Source: Agapanthus africanus (lineage: Eukaryota > Streptophyta > Magnoliopsida > Asparagales > Amaryllidaceae). From it: a stretch of 64,000 bases of DNA. Of this stretch, positions 37,917 through 49,710 are shown piece after piece; positions within the stretch are counted from its first letter, which is position 1; every line of letters begins with the position of its first letter. The stretch covers positions 259,432,867-259,496,866 of the forward strand of contig CM057342.1 in NCBI GenBank assembly GCA_030015575.1. Reading direction: 5' to 3'. The position numbers and the translations under genes were made by a program. Under the pieces are notes generated by a model. That model did no database searches. It saw only the letters and a program-made list of their open reading frames with translations, and was not told the origin of the DNA.

Positions 37917-40058
37917 TACATAATAATCTTGCTCAGTTATATAGTATACTATTGGAGTTGTCTTTATCTGAACATGTGTATATGTTTTTCTTACTGCTTT
38001 GTATTGCTTATACATGTTGATAAAGACTCGTTATAGTAGTATACTATTTCGGTTTGTTTTTATCTTAAAATGTGCATATGTTATACTCGATATCACATAT
38101 GGATGATACATGTTGATAAAGCCCGTAGGATTTTGCTTGAATATCAGCGTTATGATGGCGATCATATTAATGGGAGCTGGATAGTTCATAAGTACATCCT
38201 TAAAGGTCCCGAGTCGCAGGAGTATCGAGACCGGGCATCGATATTCCAAAGTAGACTTGTGGATACGTTTCTAGACCCCGACGAGGGGCGGTGGTTGATC
38301 CCACAGCCATTGGTGTGATCACCTAAGATTGTATATATGTGCTCACTGGGGTGAGTACACTGGACAGACTCGCCAAGAACCTCTACATGGTATTATACCT
38401 ATCGTCAGATAGCGGTTCTCAGGTGACATGAGTACATGTTAGTCTTTAGACCTGAGATCATCATTTGTCTCATGTGAGTTCCCACTGTACTTTGATCACT
38501 ACCCTACCATGGCTCTACTGAGCTGTGCAAACAGGTTTTGGTTGGGTACAGTCCTGAGCCACATGGAGGCAGTGAGTGATTGTCAGGGATTCGTCTCTCT
38601 CGGTATTGGGTGTCGATATCGCACCGTGTCCGGTTGGCCATAACCATAAGACCTTAGCCAAGACAGTTGAGATTTACTGATGGTTAGATTATTAGTTTTT
38701 CGGATCGGTCCTGAGCCAAATCGACATGACTTGTCAGGTTATTAGGGGTGTGACGTTTACCACCCCTTAGACCCGGTATGCGATACTTTTAGACGAAGAG
38801 ACCGGACCGTATAGAGATTGTCACGAATAGGCTCGGTAGGGGTTCGGATGAGCTTGCTTGCTGGCCTTCCTTTTTAACAGGTACCTGAGTAGCCGTTATG
38901 TATAGCTAGTGGCGCTGACGTGCTTATGGTTAAACCCACTGCTAGTGTACTGTCGAGTCTTTAGAGTCCCACACAGAGGGTTTCTCTGGTTCAGTCGAAA
39001 TGATATAGTGGCCGTATTTTGATACGTGCAGGGTTCCGATCGAATGATAATACTAGCCGGCTTAAGCCGGATTATTAAATCAGGTATTGATTTAATGATT
39101 TACATATACATATTTCGATATGCATATTCTAGTGTTATCCGGATTTTCGATCGGACGGTTGATAATACTAGCCGGCTTAGGATTAAACTGTATTATTAAA
39201 TCAGGCATTGATTTAATAATTTACATATGCATATTTCGATATATATATTCTAGTATTATGTTCTTTATATTATTCTATCTCTTTGGGTATTCGTATTTTG
39301 ATACGAATATGGGTATGTATATACGGTAGAGTGTATTTCGTATTTATATGGAAAACATTCTAGAAGGAGGACACCTCATTTCCTTAGTTTTTCTTTTATT
39401 GAAAATTGAAATGAGGTGGAGGGGTAAGGTGGCAAGGAGAATGGTGTGAAGCATGGTTGAATAGGGTAGACAAATGAATTTATAATTTATTTGTCTACAC
39501 TATTCAAGTATTGTTGGATTTTATATTTGCAAAAATCATTTGATAAAACCATGCTTGCATTATTGTTTTTGTGATAGGATTTTCATTACACCATTCTTTT
39601 TCTCTCTCCATTCTTGAGCTTCTTCTCCCTCTTCACCCTATACTCTCACGAGTTGAGAATCAAGGGTGAAAAGAGGTAGAAAAAAATACTAGAACAACAA
39701 ACTATATCACTAGACACTCTATATTACCAATCTAGAGCCTTTAATTGGTCCACTAGGTTTTTTGTGTGGAGCTAGAGCCATGAACCACATCCCTCAGGTG
39801 GATCATCTTCGACGGTGGAGGACCCGCGGTCAAGCTTGATCACGGAGACCCCATGGAGCTAAAGAAGAGGGTAGAAGATCGAAGGACATGGATCATTCGG
39901 TATAACCCTCTTATCATAGTAGCTAAACTCCTCATGTTTACTAGTTTAATGTTTGGTTAGATTCTGGGTAGTCGTTTCTAGCGCCAAGTTTTTAAAAGTT
40001 GAAGTTTTTCGTTCCGCAATGGCCGCGGTTGGCGGTCAGGGAGCTAGGAATGCCAACA
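37803..40058 (+). repeat. 3' LTR of element C
   Basis: 2,256 bp, TG...CA. It matches the split 5' LTR, but its first 57 bases are present twice in tandem, which accounts for the extra length. Confidence 0.9.
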
Positions 40059-40063
40059 AAGAT

Positions 40064-41582
40064 TGTTAGTGATATGTATGCTCTAGAGGCCATTATTGTA
40101 AATTATAGTGGATGTTTGAACACACACACACACACACAGGAATTTCTTGCTCAACATGATAGTGTTCTATCTTGTTACTCTTTGTCATAACATATATATT
40201 TGCTCTTGTTTACTATTTCACTGATATATGTTGATAAAGCCTTTAGGATATTTTGCTTGACTATCAGGAATATGATGTAAATCCTACTAGTGGGGCCTGA
40301 GTAGTCCACAAGCACATCCTTGAAGTATTCCTAGTCGAGAGAGTATCGAGACAGGGCATCAATATTCCAGTGTAGACTAGTGTGTACGTTTCTTGTCCCT
40401 GTACGGGGGCGATGGATGATTCCACAACCATTGGTGTTTGATACCAAAGATTGTACACATGTGCTTATTATAGAATAAGTACACCGAATGGACTCGCCGA
40501 GAACTCCTAGATGGTAACATACCTATCGTCAGATAGCAGTTCTCTGGTGACACTTGTACAGGTTAATCTGTAGACCCGAAATTGTCAAAGAGTCTTGTGT
40601 GGTTCCCACTGTGATTTGATTACCTCCATGCCACGGCTTTACTGAGTCATGGAAACAGATGGTAGTTGGGTACAGTCCCGAGTCACATTGAGGCGGTAAG
40701 CGATAGGAGGGGTTTCGTCTCTCCTGGTGCTGGGAGTTGATGTTGTGCTATACTCGATTGGTTATAACCGAAAGTCCCTGGCCAGGGCTGGTGAGATTTA
40801 CTGATAAGCATTATCAGTAGTTTCTCGATTGGTTATAGGCCACACATCGGCATGACTTATCAAGTTATTGTGGTCCGACGATTTCACCCCTTAGACTCGA
40901 TATGCAACATATCAGATGAAGAGACCGGGCTGTACGGTAAGTGTTGCTTATAGGCTCTACAGGAGTTTGGACAAGTTTACTTGTTGATCTTATATTCGTT
41001 CAATATCTGGGTTGCTGTTACGTGCAGCTATTACCGCTGACATGCTTGTAGGTGTTTGATATGATCATTACCTACTGCCAGCGTATTGGCGAGTCTTTAG
41101 AGTCCCACATAGGGGTTTTCTAGCTCAAGCAAAACGAAGTAGAGCATGTATGGATATATGTACGATAGCTTGATTAAATACGGATATATGATTCTGTATT
41201 CTAATATAGCATTATTTAATATTAGCCGGATTATATTTGATATATCCGGATTATTAAATCAAGTGTTGATTTAATAATTTGATATATATATATAAAACTA
41301 ATATTATACTCACTTTAATTTTTCATCACCTTATATATTATTTGTATCATATACAAATAATATATAAATATATTGTATCATAGTTGATGATACACATTAG
41401 ATGGATGTATGAGAATTACATGGAAATGTGGATAAGAACATTGGGATTTATCATTTATCTTTTTAATATGTAAAGAGAATGACACATTTACTTGGTATTG
41501 TGTAGATTCAGTGAGTCATTCTTGTTTTACACTAAAGAGATAAACAAGATAGAATTTCTATAAATCTGATCACAATTCTAAG
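40064..41582 (+). repeat. 3' LTR of element A, truncated
   Basis: Starts TGTTAGTGATATGTATG right after AAGAT. From 40906 it matches A's 5' LTR (612-1302). It includes a (CA)n run at 40121-40138. It is cut at 41582 by LTR F, and the missing end (as at 1303-1790) is not found again in the window. Confidence 0.8.
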
Positions 41583-42095
41583 TATTAGTGTTATATGCCC
41601 TAGAGGCCATTATTGTATAGTACTAGTTTGTATATTACATTTTGGAAGCTTGGGATATATACACGGATTTATGACAGTTTTGCTCAATATGGTAGTATGC
41701 TTTTTGGTTTGTATCTATCTTAATATGTGTATATATTTCTTTTAACGTATCGCTAATACATATTGATAGAGCCCTTATGATCTTTGCTTGACTACGAGCG
41801 TTGTGATGGCAGTCACACTAGTGGGGGCTGGGTAGTCTATAAGCACATCCTTATACAGGTCCCTAGTTGTAGGATTATCGAGACAGGGTATCGATACTCC
41901 AGACTAGGCTAGTGTATACGCTTCTTATCCCAGCAAAGGAGATGGTCTGTCCCACAGCCATCAGTTTGTCGTACTGGAGATAGTATGTAGGTGCTCATTG
42001 GGTTATGAGTTACACTGAACGGACTCGTGGGGTACTGCTGGTTGGTACTATACCTATCTTCAGGCAGCAATTCCCAGGTGACACGAGTACAACAT
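41583..42095 (+). repeat. Angela LTR F, first part
   Basis: Begins TATTAGTGTTATATGCCCTAGAGGCC, an Angela LTR start with TG changed to TA. It is close to B's LTR in content (GATAGAGCCC..., GGTACTATACCTATC...CCCAGGTGACACGAGTACA). Broken at 42095 by G. The candidate left duplication of F is CTAAG at 41578-41582. Confidence 0.8.
42091..42095. repeat. Probable target duplication of G (left)
   Basis: AACAT, paired with AGCAT at 44855-44859 (one transition). B's LTR at the same place is continuous (GAGTACAGCTTAGTCCG). Confidence 0.6.
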
Positions 42096-42682
42096 TGTTT
42101 ACCGCCGAAAACCGGGAAGACGCGGCGAACGTCTTAACTGAATCTGGGGGCAGATACTAATTGGTGCTATCCGTCCACCTCTCCGAAGATACCAAGTTGA
42201 TTTATGGAACCATGCATCGAAGGTTTAAACGGATGCGGCCGATGTAGCAGACTTCGTCAGATTCCCCTCGTTTGAGGTGTTTTTGATTGTGGGGACGCTC
42301 TTCCCTGCAGGCGCAAGCCCATGCAGTTAATTACGCTACCGCATCACGGTAACAACTTTCTCCTTCTCCAGATGGTCACTTCGTGTTGTGGGTGTTTGTT
42401 TTGTTTGTGGTTGCCCGTGGATTGTATACGGAGACTAATTTATGTTGTCACCCGTAGGGCGTGGATTAGTCCAAATCCGTATCTTCTTAGATTTGGGTTT
42501 GGGGTTTGGGTTTAAGGATACGTTAGCCTCATTTGAGACTAAGATCAACTTAAACATATGTTAAGGCTACGTTAGTCTAAGTTTTTAGACTAAGATCAAC
42601 TTAACAGGATCGTTTAGATCCGACAAGAGAGCAATTGGGCTTTATTGTTTAGTTTAGGGAAATTGCGGTCGATTACCAGTTT

Positions 42683-43035
42683 AAGGACATGGTGGTCCAA
42701 TGTTAGTTTAAGGACATCTCGGTCCAACGGTAGTTTAAGGACATCTCGGTCCAGGTTAAGGACATCGTGGTCCGTGGGTTTAAAGGGACCCCACAGTCCA
42801 GGTTAAGGACATTGTAGTCCATGAGTTTAAGGACCCCACAATTCGGTTTAAAGACATCGTAGTCTATAAGTTTAAGGACATCGTAGTCCATGAGTTTAAG
42901 GACCCCACAGTCCGTAGTTTAAAGACATCATAGTCTATGAGTTTAAGGACATCGTAGTCCGTAGTTTAAAGACATCATAGTCTATGAGTTTAAGGACATC
43001 GTAGTCCATGAGTTTAAGGACCCCACAGTCCATAG
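42683..43035. repeat. 15-unit hairpin tandem array
   Basis: Fifteen units of about 22 bp, each TTTAAGGAC-(6 bases)-GTCC with spacer CATGAG or similar. The loop alternates ATCGTA, ATCTCG and CCCACA. Three units have AGAC...GTCT instead of GGAC...GTCC, changing both arms together (for example 42852-42865 against 42876-42889). Confidence 0.85.
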
Positions 43036-43379
43036 AAATGTGTGGTCATCGGGACCCGTCACCTCTCTGAAGACGTTGAAGGATTACAACGACAAATATC
43101 AGAGGAGTGACGAGATGTACCCTCGAACCGGTGTGAATTGTTTGAAAGATCTGTAGCCCAGTTTGAGACTAAGATCTGTTGAATACTTGTGAGCAGATGT
43201 GCTCAGTTCAATATAAGTTGAGGACTTATGTCCAGAATCAGGCTAAGTCCAATTAAAATGTTTAACATTTTGTTGTTCTGGCTATTGAGCCTTTACTTGG
43301 GCTCGGCCCTTTTAGTAATGCTAAGCATTAGATCCTGACATCTTTTATCTTGTATTGAATGGATAGCATTCATCAGAAC

Positions 43380-43750
43380 AAAGTGTGTTCTGACAATGCG
43401 CCACGTGGCGCGCCAGGCGCTTTGCGCCAATTAGAGAGCGCATTGCGCTTCTGTCGAGTAGCGCACACGAAAAGGACACGTGTCGCACTTAGCGCTAAGC
43501 GCCAGCTTATGAGCGCATTGCGCTTTCAATTTATGAGCGCTTTGCGCTAGTTTGGTGGTGCACCAGTGAGTGACACGTGGCGCGCTTGGTGCTGAGCGCT
43601 AGCCATGAGCTCGGTGCGCTATTTCAGAAGCGCAAAGCGCAAGTTGCATATATGGTTGATACGTGGCACGTTTTGGCGCTGAGTGCCGATCCAAGGAGCG
43701 CAAAAGCGCAGTTCATGAGTGCAAAGCACTTCACAAAGCGCATTTGATCA
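43380..43750. repeat. GCGC hairpin cluster
   Basis: Repeated units like GAGCGCATTGCGCT, GAGCGCTTTGCGCT and AGCGCAAAGCGC, mixed with ACACGTGGCGCGC motifs every 60-90 bases. No ORF is supported. Confidence 0.75.
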
Positions 43751-44139
43751 AATTTATGATCAGAGAACAAGTTTATGTTCTCCCTTTAAAGGAGGCCTTG
43801 CCTCAAGGTTCAAGAACAAAAAGTTCTTATTTATAAAAAAAGGACACTACCTTTGTAGATCAAGGATCTATGAATGAAGTGAATACTTCTTTTTAGTTTT
43901 TATAATAAGATCTCTGATCTCTTTTTTTATCAAAGACTTTGGTCTTTTGTAGATCTATGATCTTTTTTAGAAGATAGTTCTTCTTTTATGAGATGATTTC
44001 ATCTCTGTGTTCAAGAATCATGTTCTTTACCTTGAAGAAAAATGATCTTCTTTCACCAAAAGCTTGCTTTTCTTATTCTTTGAGTTTTCTCAAAGTTTGT
44101 AGGGGGGTTTCTCTATATCAGATTTTAAGTCTTGGGGCC

Positions 44140-44149
44140 TTTATATAGG
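44140..44149 (-). promoter_or_regulatory. Candidate TATA box of G
   Basis: CCTATATAAA on the minus strand, flanked by GGCC and GGCCCC, in a position typical of an LTR promoter. Confidence 0.5.
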
Positions 44150-44369
44150 GCCAATTGATTTGTTAAATCAGTTTTAAGAGATCTTTCTCTGATTGATTTG
44201 GGAATATTTCCCACCGTTGGATCTTTGATCCTAAGGCTTCTACTTTGCAGAAGATAATCTTCTTATTTTAATAAGATTGAAAAGATCTTTTCGTAATAGA
44301 ATTTTAATTCTAATTAATTAATAATTTATTATTATTAGATCTTTTGATCTAACGGTGGGGAATTTTTAA

Positions 44370-44850
44370 TTCCAGCGCTGGCGCCCCTTGCGCGAGCGCA
44401 CCTACGTTCGACACGTGGCGTGCAGCGCAGAGGCAGCGCAACTGCGCTAGCGCGCCTGTGTTTGACACGTGGCGTGCAGCGCAGAGCGCTGGATCTGAAG
44501 CGTTGCTTCGATTTTTGAATTTTGAAATTTTAAAACAGAGCTTTGCTCTGATTGGGGGTGCGCTGCCTAGGGCGCAGCGCACCTGGCGCTAGCGCATCCG
44601 TGTTTGACACGTGGCGCGCAGCGCACCTAGCGCTGGATCTGAAGCGTTGCTTCAATTTTTTTGAATTTTGAATTTTTAAAACAGAGCTTTGCTCTGATTG
44701 GGGGTGCCCTGCTTAAGGCGCAGCGCACCTGGCGCTAGCGCATCCGTGTTTGACACGTGGCGCGCAGCACACCTAGCGCTGGATCTGAAGCGTTGCTTTA
44801 ATTTTTTTGAATTTTGAATTTCAAAACAGAGCTTTGCTCTGATTGGGGGA
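44370..44850. repeat. Second GCGC cluster with a 110-125 bp tandem repeat
   Basis: Three consecutive copies share GTGTTTGACACGTGGCG.GCAGCGCA..., GGATCTGAAGCGTTGCTTC..., TTTTGAATTTTGAA and ACAGAGCTTTGCTCTGATTGGGGG (near 44455, 44610 and 44750). Each copy carries the hairpins GAAGCGTTGCTTC and CAGAGCTTTGCTCTG. Confidence 0.8.
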
Positions 44851-44854
44851 AATA

Positions 44855-44859
44855 AGCAT
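44855..44859. repeat. Probable target duplication of G (right)
   Basis: AGCAT, one change from AACAT at 42091-42095. Confidence 0.55.
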
Positions 44860-46335
44860 AGTCCGTTGACTTGACACTGCTGCTCCGCCTCAAGTATGTT
44901 CCCACAGTTCTTAGATTACTACCTTACTACAGCTCTATTGAGTCGTACAAACAGGTAGTAGTTGGGTGCAGTCCTGAAGCACTTGGAGGCAGTGGCGGTT
45001 AGATAGGATTCGTTTCTCCCGGTATTGGGGGTTGATATTGCACTGTGTTCGGAGAGCCATTACACAAAGTCCCTGGCCAGGGCAAGCGAGATTTACTGGT
45101 AGGTACACCAGTGGTTTCTCAGGGTGTTTTGGGCTACACTCCGACACGACTTATTGCGCTATTAGGGGTCTGACGTTTACCAGCCTCATAGGCCCGATAT
45201 GTGATACTCTTAGACGAACATACCGGACTGTACGGAGATTGCCACAGACAGGCTCAGTAGGAGTTCTGATGAGTTTGCTCATCGGCCTTCTTATCGACAG
45301 ATACCTGGGTAGCCGTTACGTACAGCTAGTACCACTGACGTGCTTGTGGTTAAACCCATTGCCAGTGTACTGTCCTATCTTTAGAGTCCCACACAGAGGG
45401 TTTCCCTACTTTGGGCGAAACGATGTAGAGGTTGTATGGTTTTACGATAGGGTTCGTTCACATACGTGTACTTGTGCACGTATGATGTTCGGGCGGATAA
45501 TACTAGTGGGTTTTGGTTTAAGCCGGATCCTAGTATTAGATTATTGGATTAGTTTCGTCTCATTTTATTCATGTTTTTCGAAACACGGATACGTGTATGT
45601 ATATACGGATGAGAGGGGCATTCTTGTAATTACTCAAGATTGCTATTAGAAGGAGACACCTCATTCGGGTTTTGGTTATTTACTTGATTAAAACAATTAT
45701 GAGGTGGAGGAAATAATTTGTTATTTTTATAAATGATAATTGAACCATGGCTACTTGGTTTGACTATTGAGGCTTGGGTTGACTTAGATATTTTGTGAGA
45801 TATTTTATGGCACTAGATATTTTGTGTGGGATATTTTCTTGCCATGCTTATAGTCTAATCAAGAGCCATTTCCATTATCATTATCAAAAATACATTCTCT
45901 TTCCTCAAGCTCACTCTCTTCTTCTTACTCTCGACTCTTATTGTCTCATGTGTAGACAATCCAAGAGTTAATGAGACTTAGCTATCCAAAATCACTCTCT
46001 ACTCACTCTAGGCTACTTAGTTTGGCATACCAAGTACCTTAGTTACCTCATCTTAGAGGTTAGAGTTCAAGGTAGACACTTTCGGGTTGATCTTCTTTGA
46101 CGTGGAGAAGCCAACGAGGAGGCGCAATCCATATTTACTCCAAGGAGCTCACGACAAGGAGAAAAACATCAAGGAGAAGAAGGACTTATAGCTTGAGTTA
46201 TAACCTTCTTTTCTCATTTGAAAACTAGGTCAACTTAGGTGGCTTGAGAATTTTGTTCTCTGTAGATCATTGGGATCATTAAAAAAGCCTAGGTTTCAAC
46301 ATTTAGCCAATTTTGCTAAGTTTTTGGTTCTAACA
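44860..46335 (+). repeat. Angela LTR F, second part
   Basis: Resumes with AGTCCGTTGACTTGACACTGCTGC, matching B's LTR (reverse of 8600-8640). It runs through AGAGTCCCACACAGAGGG and the pyrimidine-rich leader-like region to TTTTTGGTTCTAACA at 46335. With the first part the LTR is about 1.99 kb, close to B's 2,043. No clear primer site follows (TAGCACTCATATGCT is a very weak match), so solo LTR and decayed element cannot be separated. Confidence 0.7.
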
Positions 46336-48950
46336 TAGCACTCATATGCTCTTGGCACTGGCACACGTGCGTTGCATGTGGCACGCTTACGCTCTTGTAT
46401 TGCGCATGACGCTGGCTCATGTGCATTGCACGTGATGCTCTTGTGCTCTTGTATAGCGCTTAGGAATTGTTAGTGCTTGCGCTCGTGCATTACACGCAGC
46501 GCTCCTGGGCATATTGTGTGCTTGCGCCCGTGCATTGCACGTAGCGCTTCTTGTGCTTGTGCTGCATTGGCATACATGCATTGCACATGGCGCATATGCA
46601 ATTGAATCCAAATTGGCATGAGAACTTTGGCTCCGTTTTCTTGGTCTATATTGGACAGAAAGGTTAACCTTTCAAAGTTTTGAACTTTATGAAGCCTAAG
46701 CTTCTGTAAAGATGATCTTTTGGTCATCAAATTCATAAAGATCGAATTTTTATGATCTTTAGAACTTGAGTTTTATACACACACATATACATACATTGTG
46801 GGAACCTAGGTTCCATAAAGTCAAAGATTCTATCATTTTGTTCTTGGTTTGTTCTCATATCCTTGATGGGGAAAATACTTGGACTTTTCCTTCAAGATCT
46901 TGGATCTTGATATTAACTCCTTCATGAGAGCCTAGGCTCTCGGCAGATAGGAGATAAATCTCAAGATCTTTTGATCTCGAATAAAGAACCGAAGTTCTTG
47001 TGAAGTTTAGGCTTCAGATATGAGAAGAAGAAGAAAAGAGAGAATTTTTCTCAGTTTTACCTAGTTGGCTAGGGTTTTAAAGCAATTTTCTTCTTGGAGG
47101 CTGTAGTCTCCTTTTTTGTCTCTGTGAATGGCTTTGAATATCTCTATCTCCCTATGGGGCCAGATTCCTCTTCTACTCCTATTTATAGGAGGGGAGTAAT
47201 TAGGATAAATCAAAGAAAATCTCCTATTGGGAGATCTCAATTGATTTTCTGATCAACCGGGGTGCTTAAGCACCGTTGGGTTTTTGATTCAAGGATTTTT
47301 CTTATTTAAAAAAATAATCTTTATGCTTAGAAAGATATGGGGAAATTTCTTTCTAAATAGAGCCTTGGCTCTATTTTGAAGCATGCGCTTGCGCCAGTGC
47401 ATGGCGCGCGCTTGCACCACGTGCACTCGTGCTTGCGCCTGCGCCCGTGCATTGCAAGTTTCGCGCTGACGCACATAGGGTTGGAGCTTGCGCTATGTGC
47501 TTTGCATGTGTCTGTGCATGCGCCCGAGCTAGCGCTTAAAGGTTTACACTTGCGCCCATGCCTTGCACGTGACGCACTTACGCTTGCGCTTGTGTCCATG
47601 TATTGCACGTTTGGCGCTAATGTACATATGGTTGGCGCTTGCGCAACATGCTTTGCACGTGCGCTTGCGCATCATGCTTTGCACGTGCGCTTGCGCAAAA
47701 TGTTTTGCACGTGTGCTTGCGCATTTATAGAGCTTGTGCTTCTGAGCACCCAAATTTGGACTAGAACAAAGGGTAAAACATGACCTTTTAGGGCCATGTT
47801 CATGAGATGAATGCACTGCATTCACAGAAACATATGTGTTTTGCACATCTGATGCATGAATAGGGTTTTCCTATTCACAAAGATCATGAAGGCATTATTT
47901 TCATGTCTCGAGACATGAATGGAGTATTCCATTCAAATATGTTTGTTGTAGACATAAGTCATACACAAACATGTTACGTCAGTAAATGACTAGGGTTTTC
48001 CTATTCATAGATTAGGAGACATGATTTTCATGTCCTATGAATAAGATTTTCCTATTCATACAGTCTTTCAAAGACATGATTTTATATCTCAAGATGAATC
48101 GAATATTCTATTTGTATATGTTTATATGGAAGAACGTAGGGTTTTGACTTATGTTTTTCAAGAAAGAGCTTATCTCTTTCTGTTTATGTATGTGAGAAAT
48201 AGGATAGCCTATTTGTAATATGCAGAACATGGGATGGCCCATGTTCTTGGTCCTTTCCATATAGTCAAGAACACATTGTGTTTTGAGTATTCATTCTCTT
48301 GAAGAAAAAACCATGGTCATGGCCTTTCAAGTTCTCATTTGAGAACTGGAAACTTGTATAAGTTTCTCATTCTCTCTCTATCTAAATCATAGAGAGATAC
48401 GGAAGGGGGAGAGGTAAAGAGAGACCTAGAGCCAAAAAAGAGGAGAGTGGAGAAATAGGGATTTCCCATTTCTATCTCTCCTTCTTACTTCTTCTTCACA
48501 GAATTTTAGCCAAAATTCTAAGGATTTGAACAAAAGGGATTCGAGCATTTATCAGTTGCTCATAGGGGGGGATTTATATCTCTCTATGAGTGGGTGAGTA
48601 GTGGTAACCACTCTCTCGATATCATGGGAAGTGGGGGGTGAAAATCCCCCATTATCTCCTGAAGAATGGGTCAAGTATATTCCAGGGAAGGAGTTAGGGT
48701 CGGGACATCCCAATTAGGGGCCTCCCGAGATCAGAAAGGAGCATCCCGATAGAAGATGCCACGAAACAACTCATTTTTTGAGTTATACTAAGGGAGCCCT
48801 CCCGAGGAAAGGGGTCCCACCCATGATGAACAAGCCTGTGGCTTGCTCCTAATCATATTTTCATCAAAACTTGATTACTGAGATGTATTTTTGTAAAAAC
48901 ACTTATATAAATATTTTTTATATTTGAGAGTTAAAATTTTACCTCCAACA
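46336..48950 (-). repeat. Hairpin-rich LTR-like region H, relative of G
   Basis: No coding capacity. The design is the same as G: CGTGCATTGCACG-type units at 46370-46600 and 47380-47730, and assorted perfect or near-perfect short palindromes between and beyond. A minus-strand TATA box is at 47181-47189 (CCTATAAAT). The right edge CCTCCAACA would be a TGTTGGAGG start on the minus strand. The left edge is unclear and no target duplication could be paired. H directly precedes element I's GTCAC. Confidence 0.5.
47181..47189 (-). promoter_or_regulatory. Candidate TATA box of H
   Basis: CCTATAAAT on the minus strand, set between hairpin clusters in the same relative place as the TATA box of G. Confidence 0.45.
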
Positions 48951-48955
48951 GTCAC
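48951..48955. repeat. Target site duplication of element I (left)
   Basis: GTCAC, identical to 56866-56870. Confidence 0.92.
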
Positions 48956-49685
48956 TGATGGAGTTCCTTTTCGGGTCTCCGTCAGATGTTGTTTTCCGCC
49001 GATCTCCTGGTGGACTTAGGTGGTTATCTTCCATTGCGTGTGGGTCTCAATGGGTTTTGGTGGAAGAAGTGGTATGAGGAGTTCGGTGCCGAGTACCTGC
49101 AAAGAAGTCCCGGGTGGTTTGGTACCACGAAGGACCCTCCGACGATCAAGTTAGTGATGAGATCCGAGCAGAGTAACAGCTTAAAAGAGTAAAAGATGAC
49201 TTACTTGACCCCTCTGTGATGGGGGTTTATATAGCGGTGGAGCACGCAGCAGCAGGCGCGAGAATCTCGCCGGCGGTTACGCCCCCCGACGTCACGCCCA
49301 CGTAGAAAGCGGATCGCCCGTTAGTGGGGATTGATGGCATGGAACGTGGGATGTTGCTGGCGTAGAATCAGCGCATGGCGAGATTCGCGGAACGGCGGTT
49401 ACGCCTGTGAGCGACAACCTTGGTCGGAGGGTCCAGGAAGACGGCCTCGGACTGGAGCTCGGGATGAGCGAGGAGGCCGAGGAGTCCTGGCCTTGTGGCA
49501 GCTCGGCGAGAGCCACGAGACCGAGGAGGCCATTCTGCAGGGGGCCCCGAGGAGGGCCAGCTAGTGTTTGCAGGTCGGGTACAGGGTGGCTTGGTCAGCC
49601 CCTGTGGTCCCCTTCTTCTGAGTTCTAGGACACGTCACCGGCCATGTGTCAGGATCTTGGGGATCGCCAATATTGAGCATCATCA
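48956..49685 (-). repeat. 3' LTR of element I
   Basis: 730 bp, TGATGGAGTTCC...GAGCATCATCA on the plus strand, matching 56135-56865. Open frames in both LTRs (for example 49331-49564) are copies of each other and not supported as genes. Confidence 0.93.
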
Positions 49686-49710
49686 TTAGCCCCCCGCTCT
49701 TGTCCCGACC
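49686..49710 (-). other. Polypurine tract of element I
   Basis: On the minus strand GGGACAAGAGCGGGGGGCTAA precedes the LTR start TGATGATG. Confidence 0.8.

Larger units (their letters stand above)
17869..40058 (+). mobile_element. Angela-lineage Ty1/copia element C, split by element E
   Basis: A plus-strand copia inserted at the boundary between A's internal region and A's 3' LTR. 5' LTR 17869-19717 and 31753-32112; primer site 32113; leader to 34499; reduced gag 34500-34751; pol to 37747; polypurine tract; 3' LTR 37803-40058. Without E the element is about 10.1 kb. The LTRs are of a different subfamily from those of A, so it is not a simple duplicate of A. The reading frame has several stops and at least one frameshift. 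The alternative that 17869-32112 is A's own 3' LTR is less good, because A's LTR type appears at 40064. Confidence 0.82.
612..41582 (+). mobile_element. Angela-lineage Ty1/copia element A, host of nested insertions
   Basis: An old plus-strand copia element, disrupted by later insertions. Its parts are the 5' LTR remnant 612-1790, primer site 1791, leader to 4452, a reduced gag 4453-4731, pol 4732-7104, pol continuation 17239-17858, and 3' LTR 40064-41582. The gaps are element B (7105-17233) and element C (17869-40058). The two LTR parts match each other (612-1302 with 40906-41582). Lineage rests on the LTR start and PR-IN-RT-RNase H order of Angela/BARE-type elements. The reading frame carries many stops and frameshifts, so A is dead. 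Both outer LTR ends are lost: the 5' one to the gypsy LTR at the window edge, the 3' one to LTR F. Confidence 0.85.
42096..44854 (-). mobile_element. Solo LTR-like insertion G built of hairpins
   Basis: About 2.76 kb with no coding capacity, inserted in LTR F. On the minus strand it starts TATTTCCCCC (TG expected), has a TATA box (CCTATATAAAGGCCCC) about 710 bases in, and ends CGGTAAACA. A minus-strand gypsy solo LTR fits best. Nearly all of it consists of short imperfect palindromes: GCGC-type units at 43380-43750 and 44370-44780, a 15-unit GGAC...GTCC array at 42683-43035, and assorted stems between. Its family is not recognised. Confidence 0.6.

Noticed and set aside
42683..43035. CRISPR-like spacing of short repeats
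   Set aside because: Spacers are as similar as the repeats and this is plant nuclear retrotransposon DNA; it is a tandem hairpin array.
47376..47783. 135-codon plus-strand frame rich in Cys, His and Ala
   Set aside because: It follows the CTTGCGC..TTGCACGTG hairpin units; frames are open on both strands because the units lack stops. No domain.
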